Assembly: GCA_018257865.1 (NCBI GenBank)
Contig: JAEUBA010000003.1
Span: 806,001 to 870,000, forward strand
DNA length: 64,000 nucleotides
Direction of reading: 5' to 3'
From: Stereocaulon alpinum
Lineage: Eukaryota; Ascomycota; Lecanoromycetes; Lecanorales; Stereocaulaceae
The position numbers and the translations under genes were made by a program. This document shows positions 55,029-64,000 of the stretch, piece by piece. The notes below the pieces were generated by a model. It saw nothing but the letters and a program-made list of their open reading frames with translations. It made no database searches and was not told the origin of the DNA. Every line of letters starts with the position of its first letter. Position 1 is the first letter of the stretch.

Positions 55029-56897
55029 TCAAACAAACCACATACCCTCACAATCCTCCTCTACCCATTCCTCCCCTTGCATCATACCATGAATATACGC
55101 ATCCCCAACTAACTCCCACTCTGGTCCATCGTTTCTTTGCCTGATAATCAAGGGTACTTTTCCGCCTTTACAAAGGGCAACATAATCACCATTTCTCGTT
55201 CCCTTCTGCACAACGCCAATATAGCCCATCTCGCTCCTCATCATCCGTCGGTCCTGCACTGCAACAGCCAGACTTATGAATGCGGTTTCCGGATTGGGTA
55301 GCACAAATTTGATGACACTCGGCCAATTCATGTATTGTGCGATCATGCACACGCACGTCATGAGCCATTGGAGGAGTTTAAAAAACCAGATTTTGTCTAG
55401 GCGTAGCAATTGGAGGACGCGGTATTTCATGAGCTGGTAATCCCATCTATCAAACATAATCTTCATGGCCTCGGCGTTATCATATGTTCGCCCACCTAAG
55501 AGTGTTTGCCGGTACACGTCTCGGATTTTTTCGCCTGTGGGATATGCCTGCCACAAAAGCCGGCATAGCGATACGTTCTCCCAGTCCCGTAGGATTCTTT
55601 GGTCTTTTATGATTGAAGGAGCGCTGTTGTTAAGATCTAGGGAGACGTGATCTGCGCTGGCTTCGTACACTGTACTTACTAAGAGTATGCGATCCATGAT
55701 TGCGCCTTCAAGACGGAGACTGTTCCGCTCGTTGTCAAAGATTGGTATATACTGGCTAGACCCTGTGGCTGCGTAATTCCCACTCGTGGTGATGGGGCCG
55801 TTGGGCTCATCATAGTGGGAGAGTAAAGAGTTGCATAGGTCTGAGGTGCTCCAGTCTGGGACCCAGGTTGGGAGGTTGGGGAATCTCGTACCAAATTCCA
55901 CGTGGGGAACACTGAGAATGTCTAGGTTTTTGTCATGGGATAGCAGTCTTACAGCGAAGTCCTTGTAGACCTCCGTTGTTTCCATGCGGTAGTCAGGCTT
56001 GAAAACTGTTTCATCAAGTCCAGGCTGGTGAAAGAGGCCACAGAAAGCAAATAACTTATCTCTCGGGTCGGAGGCCAGTGCTCTCCGATGACGCATTAAG
56101 ATCTGCATAGGAAGCTGATTGAAACTATCCATGAATCTGCGCCGCGTGTACGCCATCATTGAAAGCCGTTGAAGAGCCTCAGGCCCGAATGTCTGGGTGA
56201 GGCCTGACGCTGCCATATAATTTATCGCTCGAACAAGGTCTGTCCAATGCACAAGCTCATGACCACATACGACAATTGCGTTGGAAGATACTGCCATCTC
56301 CTGAATAATCCACGCCCGAGAGAACCACGGGCGTCTCAGAACATCGAATAAGTCGTACCATACTCTGGCAGTCGTGAGGGGAAGACCGTAATGATGTTGA
56401 TCCAAGTCCCAGAAATTCCTGCTCTCGATCCCTGCCAATTTATCGAGATTTTCTGCGATGTTGAGCTGGTGAACAAGATTCAAAGCGGCGGTGCTGTTCT
56501 GAGCTGCAGGTCCGAGCCAAATATTTACAGTTCGCGCTCTCTCGTAGATTTCCCGCATCATGCCTACCTGCTCAGTCTTCTCGTCTACATCCAGCTGGTT
56601 GATACACACAGCGTCGACCCAAAGAAGCCGTGATCGATGCTCTGAGCGTAGATGCAGGAGCGCAGAGTGCAGGTTCTCAGTGACTTCGAAATTAGCATCG
56701 TCAACCTCTATGGGCTTCTTGACGGTTGGGTCCCCCCAACAATAAGATAATGCTTCGAAGATCGAACTGTCATGCAGAAAGTCGTGCACAAGTCTGCATC
56801 GAATTGGCGCGTCTTCTGCGCCATTGAGAAGTACAAGAAGACGAATTGCTGGTTTGCCATTTGCCCTTGGGAGCGGGAAGTGCTGATAGCCGCTCAT
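55029..56897 (-). CDS. HET-domain protein 2 (HET-6-like)
   Basis: Heterokaryon-incompatibility domain protein in a single intact frame of 622 aa with a clear ATG (MSGYQHFPLPRANGKPAIRL). The HET domain spans about residues 45-200: FEALSYCWGDPT, SRLLWVDAVCINQLDVDEKT, MMREIYERARTVNIWLGPA and RPWFSRAWIIQEMA. SDPRDKLFAFCGLF and YKDFAVRLLS follow, as in HET-6/TOL-type proteins. Near the C-terminus a hydrophobic stretch (WFFKLLQWLMTCVCMIAQYM) may associate with membranes. The last block (GDYVALCKGGKVPLIIRQRN, WELVGDAYIHGMMQGEEW) is the usual HET-protein ending. The family mediates non-self recognition and cell death in some fungi; the partner here is unknown. Unlike HET gene 1, it has no visible damage. 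Confidence 0.93.
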   Translation of the reverse strand: MSGYQHFPLPRANGKPAIRLLVLLNGAEDAPIRCRLVHDFLHDSSIFEALSYCWGDPTVKKPIEVDDANFEVTENLHSALLHLRSEHRSRLLWVDAVCINQLDVDEKTEQVGMMREIYERARTVNIWLGPAAQNSTAALNLVHQLNIAENLDKLAGIESRNFWDLDQHHYGLPLTTARVWYDLFDVLRRPWFSRAWIIQEMAVSSNAIVVCGHELVHWTDLVRAINYMAASGLTQTFGPEALQRLSMMAYTRRRFMDSFNQLPMQILMRHRRALASDPRDKLFAFCGLFHQPGLDETVFKPDYRMETTEVYKDFAVRLLSHDKNLDILSVPHVEFGTRFPNLPTWVPDWSTSDLCNSLLSHYDEPNGPITTSGNYAATGSSQYIPIFDNERNSLRLEGAIMDRILLVSTVYEASADHVSLDLNNSAPSIIKDQRILRDWENVSLCRLLWQAYPTGEKIRDVYRQTLLGGRTYDNAEAMKIMFDRWDYQLMKYRVLQLLRLDKIWFFKLLQWLMTCVCMIAQYMNWPSVIKFVLPNPETAFISLAVAVQDRRMMRSEMGYIGVVQKGTRNGDYVALCKGGKVPLIIRQRNDGPEWELVGDAYIHGMMQGEEWVEEDCEGMWFV

Positions 56898-57653
56898 TGA
56901 AACTCCTAAGTAATGCTAAGGGGCAGCCAGGTACAGTAAGTAGTCATTGATCTGTCGAATAATTAGACATCAATAAACACTGTAGGATAGAAGACGATTG
57001 ATGCTGACAGAGGATATTAGGGAGGCTTTTAAGGGTCCTCTAGGGGTCAAATAGCGGCCTCGCACCCGCTCCCGCCGAGCCGCCCCGCTTGGTGGCTGAA
57101 GACATTTGGCGTGAAACAATCTCCAGGCCTTTGTCTTCATTTACTGTACCTCGTGCCACCCACTGCCATCAGTACCATGTGACAGTGACGACTTTCGAAG
57201 GTCGCACTAGTAGTCTGCTGACAAGAATCCTGTTTCACGTACAACAGCTGCTAATTTAGGCAAACCTCCGACAGCCGAGATGGGATCACCAACCAGAACC
57301 TAGAGACGAGAAACATGTTTATGCATCTCATTCCTACTTGTTTCAACCTTCCATTTCCGTAGACATGTCCTACGCATGAGAGGTGGTCATCATCAGGCCG
57401 ATCATCTCCATGTTATGCGCCTTGATGATAGAATCTTGTGATGGGCGATGGCGATGGCCAGATACAAGGGGCTGCGCTTCCATTCCTTTATTGCATTGTT
57501 CGTTCCTGTTTGTTGCACCAATAAACAAGACGTCAATCGTCATTTCATATATAAAGACCTTGTTACATGAAGATGTTCCCGTTTCTGAAGCAAGACAAGA
57601 CTGCAGGCAAGCAGAAACATCAACAACCTCTTATTTCATTTTCGTCCTTCAGT
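56898..57653. promoter_or_regulatory. Divergent region, HET gene 2 and PLC-like gene
   Basis: About 750 bases between two divergent start codons. A TATA-like CATATATAAAGACC lies at about 57544-57557, roughly 100 bases before the PLC-like start. An ATG at 57567 lies in frame upstream of the chosen start and would add 29 hydrophilic residues ahead of the signal peptide, so I treat it as leader. Confidence 0.4.
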
Positions 57654-58742
57654 ATGCGCCTCCCATCAGCTCTGCTGGCATTGCTGCCCACATCCTCTCC
57701 TCCTCTCCCATCCACCACTTCTCTATCTCTTCCTTCTACCACTCTAGCTCCTCTCGCCACGTCCGCGCCAACAGCCTGCAACGGCCATCCCGAACTCTGC
57801 AACCGTGCATACTCAAATATAACCCAAATCGGCGCTCACGACTCAGCGTTCGTCGGGCCCCTCCCGTAAGTCATTACTGTTCTTGGGCTATGAATGTCCC
57901 ACTTAATCCATTGTTGAGATTGCAAATGTCTCCAAGCTCGTGAGACACGACTTTCAACTCAAGAGTTCTATTGCAAAGAACATGCTAACCCAAACCCCTC
58001 TAGTCAAGATAATCAAAACCTCCCCCTAACCTCCCAACTAAACGCCGGGATCCGCTTCCTCCAAGCTCAAACCCACCTCGACGCCCTAGGCACCCTCTCC
58101 CTCTGCCACACAACCTGTCTTGAAAGAGACGCCGGCCCCCTAACAACCTACCTCTCCACCATAAAAACCTGGCTAGACGCCAACCCCGCCGAAGTTCTCA
58201 CCCTCCTCCTCGTAAACGGCGACAACCTCAAAGCCGGCGACTTCGACACAGCATACACAACCAGCGGCCTAAAACCCTACGCCTACACTCCCCCCAAACC
58301 GCACATAGCCCTAGATGAATGGCCCACACTCCAAGACCTCATCAAAGCCAACACCCGCCTCATAGCCTTCCTAGACGCCGGCGCCGACACCACCTCAGTC
58401 CCCTACCTCCTGGACGAATTCACCTACTTCTTCGAAACCCCCTACGACACCACCGACCCCTCCTTCCCCCAATGCACACTCGACCGCCCACCCCACGCCA
58501 CCGCCGACGGACGCATGTATATCGTGAATCATTTCCTGGATGTCGATATCGGCGGCGGTATACTGATCCCTGATCGCACGGCGCTCGATACGACGAATGC
58601 GGCGACGGGGAAGGGGAGTATTGGTGCGCAGGCGGATTTGTGTGTGGGGTTGTATGGGAGGGGGCCGGTGGGGATTTTGGTTGATTTTTTTGATCAGGGG
58701 GATGTTTTTACGGCGCAGAATAGGTTGAATGGGTTGGGTTGA
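57654..58742 (+). CDS. Secreted PLC-like phosphodiesterase (PI-PLC X domain)
   Basis: Belongs to the PLC-like phosphodiesterase superfamily (TIM barrel, X domain). Two exons (57654-57865, 58004-58742) with a 138-base intron join in frame to 316 aa. The start MRLPSALLALLPTSSPPLPS is a signal-like segment followed by a Ser/Thr/Pro linker and TACNGHPELCNRAYSN. The active-site histidines are His62 (TQIGAHDSAF) and His106 (LGTLSLCHTTC). NAGIRFLQAQTHLDALG, PAEVLTLLLVNGD and NTRLIAFLDAGAD are conserved supporting strands, and the end is GPVGILVDFFDQGDVFTAQN. Many such fungal proteins are called hypothetical; substrate could be phosphatidylinositol or a GPI anchor, not shown here. Coding-strand composition turns from C-rich (58004-58500) to G-rich (58600-58742) within the exon. 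Confidence 0.9.
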
Positions 58743-59429
58743 GGGAGGGGGGATGGGTTGCTGCGTTTTTGGGGATGTGTAACGATCTGGATTGGTTTCT
58801 TGTATATGAGGGTAACGACTTTAATGGAATACTTTCGTGTGTTATTACACCTAGGTCATGTTTCGAACATGTGAGTCAGGGCTGAGTACGTATCATTCAT
58901 TGGGGTTTGTGGCGTAGGACATTGGGGAAACCTCTCAAAGGAATCAGTATTGACAGGCAAGCATTTCACGGAACTGTTTCCGAAAATCTGTGATTGTAAG
59001 CAACACTTTTCTTTCATTCATTCTAGGTAACTCGCACTATCAATCTATCCCGCATAATGATGTAATTGCATAAAAGGCAAACGCATGTAATAGCACTGCG
59101 CCAGAGTGGGTTTGACATTTTCGACCCCATCCAGCTTGTGTTGTTATACTTGTCCCTCTGTGTAACAATCTTACTCCTTGGGTAATCCTCGCCGACTTGA
59201 GGGAGAGAATGGCGACCGGGCTGATATTGAATGATGGACCTTATCTCCGCGTGTATTGGTTACTTCAAGTGCATCAGTTCCCAGTCCGGCCTCTTTGACT
59301 GTTCCAATATCATGAGCTTGTTCAGTCAATTTCGTGACTTGAGTTCCATTTGCAAGGCTGATACTTTCGTCATGATCGTTGCTCCAAGTTCTGTCTATAT
59401 GGGTTTTTGCCAACGGCCGCGAACAGTGT
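58743..59429. other. Convergent intergenic region
   Basis: Between the ends of the PLC-like and PIN-domain genes. It should contain both 3' untranslated regions. The frame at 59171-59461 (minus) has no motif. Confidence 0.5.
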
Positions 59430-61969
59430 CTAGGACGGTGTCCAGAGTCTGCCTCTGCCACGCGCTGACGCTCTCGTAGATCCCGATTTCAGCACGTATT
59501 CCACATCTGGCATGGATGCCCGAGGCTCAATGTAGTCAGGCTCCGGCGCAGGCGCCTTTGGCTTGTACAGCGTTGCTGGCATGGCTGACCTGGGGACGAA
59601 ATCTGAAGGCTCGAAGACCTTCGGACCACGTGCTGTTGAATTGGGTGGTGTTTGCGTCAATTGAGAGCGTGGTACGAAGCCTGCAGTCTGGTAGTCTCTT
59701 GACCTGTTCATGCTCGGAGTAGGCTGTATATCTGACAAGCTCACATTTGATGCGGATGACCTGGGGACGAAGTCATCAGTCTTGAATTGTTTAGGTGCTG
59801 GTAGGCTTGGCTGACGCTCTACGCTTTGGGCTGGTACAAATGATTCGACATTCCTGGACGCTCCGGTCTCCGTACCCACGACTTTAGATCGTCGGCGTGG
59901 GCTCGTGCGCACTGCTTGCTCAGATGAAGGCTCAGGGCCGGGCGAGAGCCGATGGGCGTTCTCCTGAGGCTGGCGAGGTGGGCTTGTCCGTGCGTTCTGG
60001 CGCCGAGGGCTACGAGGGGGTTGAGGGCCTTGCCCGCTTTGGGCGCTGGATCTGGGTCGATGATGAGACCGAGGATTGTGTAGACCATGAGGGCTTGGAT
60101 TGGTGTTGACAGCGAAGTTGCGGCCGAAGGCATCAGGGTCTATGACGGTAGGCGAGCTTGTAGGTCTTGGATGCCCATGGCCGATAACCATAGTATTCCG
60201 ACCATGGTTGACTGGCTTCGGCTGAGGTTGACTTTGACTTTTGAGCGTCGCTGATTCCGAACTCGTATCCTCAGGCTTCTGTGGGGTCTGAGTCTTCGGA
60301 GTAGACGGCCTGGAATTCTGCTGTGCGGGCTTCCTTTGGGCGGAGTAGCGTTTTGGCTGCGGCTTGAAAACGATCTCCTCCTCATCACTATCTTCAAGTC
60401 CGGGTGTAATCTGATGGGAATTGGGCTGCGTGTTGATTACTTGAGATGATGGGGTAGCATGCTTGGCGATCGGTGTGGCAGGTTGTGTCTGCGAAACTGA
60501 GATTGCTGGGGAAGTAGGCTTTGGAACGAAGGCTTGAGCTTTCTGACCGTCATGATCAATTGCGTTCCATGGACTTGTACGACTGTCCTCGGTGGATGTA
60601 GTACCATTGGTAACATGAGAATCTTCGAGACGCTTCTGTAGATCACCTACGTGTGTCTTGTCTATAGGGAGGACTGGTCGTGTGTTCCAAGCTGACTTCT
60701 CAGGAATGCTGGCTTCGACCAGAGGTAGTGAGGACTTGTCAGGAGCTTCTTCTGACTGCGTTTGCTCGGTGCCATTTTCAGATACAGGCTGAGGTCCCCC
60801 TTCATCTGGTTTGTTGTTTGTAAAACCTTCGCCGTATGCCTGCAAAGTGCTATCGCGGGCCTCGTCAGCGAAATGGCTGTAGTCAGTGTCGGCAGTCTTT
60901 CCACTGGACATTGAGTCGTTCATCCTCTCTTCGTGATCCATAACATTACCACCGTCGGATTTGACAACAGCTTCCCCTCCTTCTCCAAGTGCGCAACCTG
61001 TTGCTGAAGCTTTGGCACCCTTCAGTTGGTCGCCAAATTCCTTTTCGAGATCTCCATAATCTTCGAGGCCGGTCTCATCTGCCTTAGCAGCCATGAGATG
61101 CCTGATCTCCTCAATCGATCGAACAGTAATACTCAGCTTCTGAGCCACAGCACATATTTCTGGTTGGTTGCACAGTAGGAACAGCTGATTGGGATCATTA
61201 CGGTGGACGCTCTCATGTAGGTGCCAAAGAGCACAGCTCATCAGTGGTCGTAACGTTCCAGGTACCTCCTTCGCTGATATCTTCGGAGCATCTTTTTTTA
61301 TCTTCCATGGAGACGAGTCATTTCCAAGTACTTTGGCGACCAGCTTCGGTTTTACAGGACCTGACGAATGACAATCAGTGGCGCAATACAGTGAATTTCG
61401 AGGGTACTAACCTTTGGGTGATCGAACATCCTCTGATGTTCCGTTGGCTAAGGCTTGCTTCCTTCGCAAGGCCTCGGCCCAAGTTGCCGGGCGGTCCAGA
61501 ATCGGCTCGGACTTCTCTTCCTCTACCTCTAGATCTTTCCACGGTGCATATTGTTCAGTTAGTTGCTGAAACTCGACAGCTTCGTGGTTCTCCTTCTCCT
61601 GAAGGAAGAGTCGTTGCTCAGAGGCTTCATCTTCTTCCTTCCACGTCTTCAGCCTTGTGAGAAAGGTTCTGGCCAAGCGCGGGTTGATGTCGAAGGCAGG
61701 AAACTCCTTCTTGGCCGGCTTGCCGGAAGACCTCGGCCTAGGAGGTTCTTTTGGTGTCGATTTGATCTCTACCGACTTCTGGTAGATTTGTTCGACGTTT
61801 TCGAGTGCTAGAGAAGAAGTCAATAATGTTTTCGGCGTTGTCAGCTGAGGTGAGGCTTACTGCTCGATGGCACAACAAGGCGTAGTTGACCGTTGTAGAT
61901 CCAGCGCTTGACGTCTTGGATATAGTCAACGAGAGTATTGGCGTCTACGACGCAGATGGGGGTGGCCAT
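59430..61969 (-). CDS. PIN-domain-like protein with FVPRS repeats
   Basis: Three exons (61969-61861, 61807-61412, 61360-59430) with introns of 53 and 51 bases join in frame to 811 aa. The N-terminus (ATPICVVDANTLVDYIQDVK, then LRLVVPSSTLENVEQIYQKS) has the strand-Asp-helix start of a PIN nuclease fold, as in Nmd4-type proteins linked to RNA surveillance. The acidic Asp at residue 9 is kept; other active-site acids I could not place. The PIN part seems to extend through FPAFDINPRLARTFLTRLKT and FQQLTEQYAPWKDLEVEEEK to about 290 (LMSCALWHLHESVHRNDPNQ, QLFLLCNQPEICAVAQKLSI). The remaining 500 residues are disordered, Pro/Ser/Gln-rich, with several FVPRS-type motifs near the C-terminus and a basic end (STRASARGRGRLWTPS). 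Orthology to Nmd4 is an inference. Confidence 0.82.
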
Positions 61970-63239
61970 TTCGATAGCAAGAGCAAAATGTAAGAAGTGT
62001 TGCTGAGCTCATGGAGACGGTATCATAACTGCAGTTGGCCCAGCTGGAGGACCTGAAAATATCGCTGGTCAGCACAAGCACCCCTTGGGGTTGTTTTGGT
62101 AAATGTCATTAGCCTTAGATGTTGGAGAGGTTGTACCTGAGTTGAGTGTTCCTTGAGACTGGGAGCTCTTACACATTTTGTGTAACGTTAGGAGCCTCTC
62201 GATTTCTCAAGAGGCTTGTGTGACAAGATTCCTCGAACATGAGGAAGCGCATGTGCGTGAGTCAGTGTAAGATTGTGGGAAGGTATCGGCTGGCATGTGA
62301 AGTTGAGTAAGTGTAAGTAAGGCGGAGTCCCACATGAATGGAGAAAAGTCGGGCTGCGGCTAATTATTTGACGCTAGTTCTAAGCCTTAAAAGGAAATCG
62401 CATTCGAGGTCCTCCGATGACGGCAATGTCCTGCAAGTAAGTATGCGGTTCTGCCTAGCAGTCTGTGCGACAATCTGTCTTAGACATTTGGAGCTTTTGA
62501 GTTGAGCCTTTTGCTGTGGCTAATGGAAGCATTCATTATCACCTATGAACACTCTACCAGGGCTAGCAATCTACAATATTGGACCCTGTGCGGAATCTTC
62601 GTTCTGCTAAGCTCTAGTGGCTGGTTTTAGGTCTTGACCGTGCATCGTCCTGTCTAACAATTCCGGAACATGATTGAAATTATTGACGAGTAGACCGATC
62701 CACAAGTTGAAGACGGCAAGCTCGGGTCTAGATGAGATAGTTATGACTCCATTCGGGGACTAGAGGCTGTCGAAAACATGTTTACGACATTCCCATCCCT
62801 GATGTGACCTTCAAGGCCTTGTACCTCACATTAGCAATACTTTTCGGCTATATCGACAGATTAAAGCTATCTGGGTTATGGGAAGTGCCGTGTGCCATAT
62901 ATGCTTGATTGCTATGTCGCGTAGCAGAAAGCGGCCCATTCTTTGGCATGGCAGCTTTGTTCATGGTACAGCGAACAAGAATTATGCAGACGAAATGATT
63001 GTTAAAGATGAAAGATGATGCGTGCAAATGCGAGCTTCACTTACCAGAACAAGCTTATGGCGTTCCCCAGAAGAATGTATGAGGGCTTGATATTGTCCTT
63101 TTAAAGAGAAAGTCTGCACTTTAGACAATAGCTGACCCATCTGTTGCATAGTAATTAAACCCTGCCTGTATCTTCCCCAACCGCTAGCAAATTACCGAAC
63201 CATAAAATACAAAAACGAGGGGCATATACAGGCAGTCAT
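61970..63239. other. 1.3-kb intergenic region
   Basis: Promoter side of the PIN-domain gene and 3' side of the kinesin gene. I saw no coding sequence, repeat or RNA gene. The sequence is of mixed composition without long open frames. Confidence 0.5.
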
Positions 63240-64000
63240 TCATCCTCCCCTGCGCTCATGATCCGTAGGACTGCTCCTCAATCTCCTCCCTGACCCAAAA
63301 CTCGCGCCCAGGTTTTCTCGTCCTTCCAACTTGACCACGCCTGGCATCCTCCCACCTCCGAGCTTCGTTGGTAGTTTGCTCTCCGTAGCCTGCCTCTTTA
63401 ACGGCGGTGGAGCCATGCCCACGTTCTCGAAATCAGCCTTTCCACTTGTCGATAGGGTGGGAGCGGAGGAATCGCTATGGTTTCGGATAAGTGAAGCATT
63501 GACATTCAGGCTGATCTCGCGAAGGCCTGCTATGTTGCTTTCTTTCGAGGGAGATGTCGAAGATGGAGGGAGGTCCTCGCCAATGGCTGGATCGTCGGTA
63601 TAAACGAGGGATTTGCTAGGAGAGCGAGGAGGCGAGGATGGCGGTGCCGGAGTCTTTTTACCAAGGAGCTTGTCATGTGAACCCGTTCGCGGAAGCTTGG
63701 TTGGGTACTGATACTGCGTTTTTCGAGGCGTTTCACCAGTGGGGCTGTATTCTTTCAAGGGTGCACCAGTAATATTGGAGCGAAGATCTGCAAGAGGCTG
63801 TTGAGTTGCCAAGGATAAAGCAGGCAGGGACGCTTGAAGGGCTGTGCTTTGGGTCGAGATGTCTTGGCTGATGTGACGTACTCGATCGTAGGTGGAGACG
63901 AAATGGTCGCCAATGCTAGAGTAAGATTGCCTAACGGTGGAGGCAAGGCCTTCTAGGGAGCCTACATGTGTGTTATGATGATGTTCATTCTGCTTCCGTG
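63240..64000 (-). CDS. Kinesin-5 (BimC/Cut7) C-terminus, cut by window edge
   Basis: Only the last coding exon is inside the window (63961-63240, about 240 codons), preceded by an ATGTAG acceptor; the motor domain lies beyond position 64000. The exon starts in coiled-coil tail sequence (LEGLASTVRQSYSSIGDHFV, STYDRVRHISQDISTQSTAL). The BimC box follows: PLKEYSPTGETPRKTQYQYP then TKLPRTGSHDKLLGKK, containing the Cdk1-target TP site in TGETPRK. Kinesin-5 is a tetrameric plus-end motor that slides antiparallel microtubules and separates spindle poles; phosphorylation in the box promotes spindle binding. The tail beyond the box is Ser/Pro-rich with SPSK and SPPR sites and ends GSGRRLRSSPTDHERRGG. 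Confidence 0.85.
   Translation of the reverse strand, partial: RKQNEHHHNTHVGSLEGLASTVRQSYSSIGDHFVSTYDRVRHISQDISTQSTALQASLPALSLATQQPLADLRSNITGAPLKEYSPTGETPRKTQYQYPTKLPRTGSHDKLLGKKTPAPPSSPPRSPSKSLVYTDDPAIGEDLPPSSTSPSKESNIAGLREISLNVNASLIRNHSDSSAPTLSTSGKADFENVGMAPPPLKRQATESKLPTKLGGGRMPGVVKLEGRENLGASFGSGRRLRSSPTDHERRGG

Noticed and set aside
1..64000. tRNA, rRNA, CRISPR arrays, transposons
   Set aside because: I looked for tRNA TPsiC-type boxes, repeat-spacer patterns, transposase or reverse-transcriptase motifs and terminal repeats and found none I could support; a tRNAscan or Rfam search could still find small RNAs.

Overview
The window is nuclear DNA of a filamentous ascomycete (Pezizomycotina, plausibly Dothideomycetes). 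I infer this from short GT...CTAAC...AG introns of about 45-70 bases, two HET-domain genes, a BimC-type kinesin tail, a GPR1/FUN34 acetate transporter and a G1 cyclin typical of moulds. There are no operons, CRISPR arrays or prokaryotic signals, and I found no rRNA or convincing tRNA gene.

Layout. 0-3.8 kb is weak or empty. 3.8-13.1 kb holds three minus-strand genes in tandem: an Srs2-type UvrD helicase, a divergent ubiquitin-specific protease (8 exons) and the cytosolic peptide:N-glycanase PNG1. 14.6-15.2 kb has a possible secreted protein. 17.1-18.3 kb carries the acetate transporter, whose first intron contains a minisatellite. HET gene 1 (19.4-21.1 kb) has no usable start codon, and a G1/S cyclin follows at 22.8-24.1 kb. 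24.1-28.7 kb is gene-poor. 28.7-31.8 kb is the ribosome-biogenesis WD40 protein UTP4, convergent with an unnamed conserved fungal membrane protein (four exons, 627 aa).

34.9-41.9 kb is dense and mostly housekeeping: squalene synthase ERG9 divergent from a DnaJ-X chaperone, a low-complexity hypothetical protein, the anaphase-promoting-complex RING subunit APC11, and divergent from it a two-domain mitochondrial rhodanese. 43.1-44.6 kb is a decayed O-methyltransferase, facing DNA polymerase kappa (45.0-47.1 kb). A secreted SnoaL-like protein and an 856-aa coiled-coil/disordered protein follow. 53.2-54.4 kb is a decayed cytochrome P450. 55.0-56.9 kb is HET gene 2, 57.7-58.7 kb a secreted PLC-like phosphodiesterase, and 59.4-62.0 kb a PIN-domain protein with a repeated FVPRS motif. 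The right edge cuts a kinesin-5 (BimC/Cut7) gene.

The genes do not form one pathway. Conserved core genes (repair, cell cycle, sterol synthesis, ribosome assembly, protein quality control) alternate with accessory fungal genes (HET, secreted proteins, decayed secondary-metabolism genes). The most notable observations are the two Trp-adjacent or Trp-replacing nonsense mutations of the G-to-A type, a coding-strand switch from C-rich to G-rich within several genes, the repeated FVPRS motif of the PIN protein, the intronic minisatellite, and the unnamed 627-aa family.

Exon coordinates were worked out by hand from splice signals and checked for frame continuity. No database search was possible.
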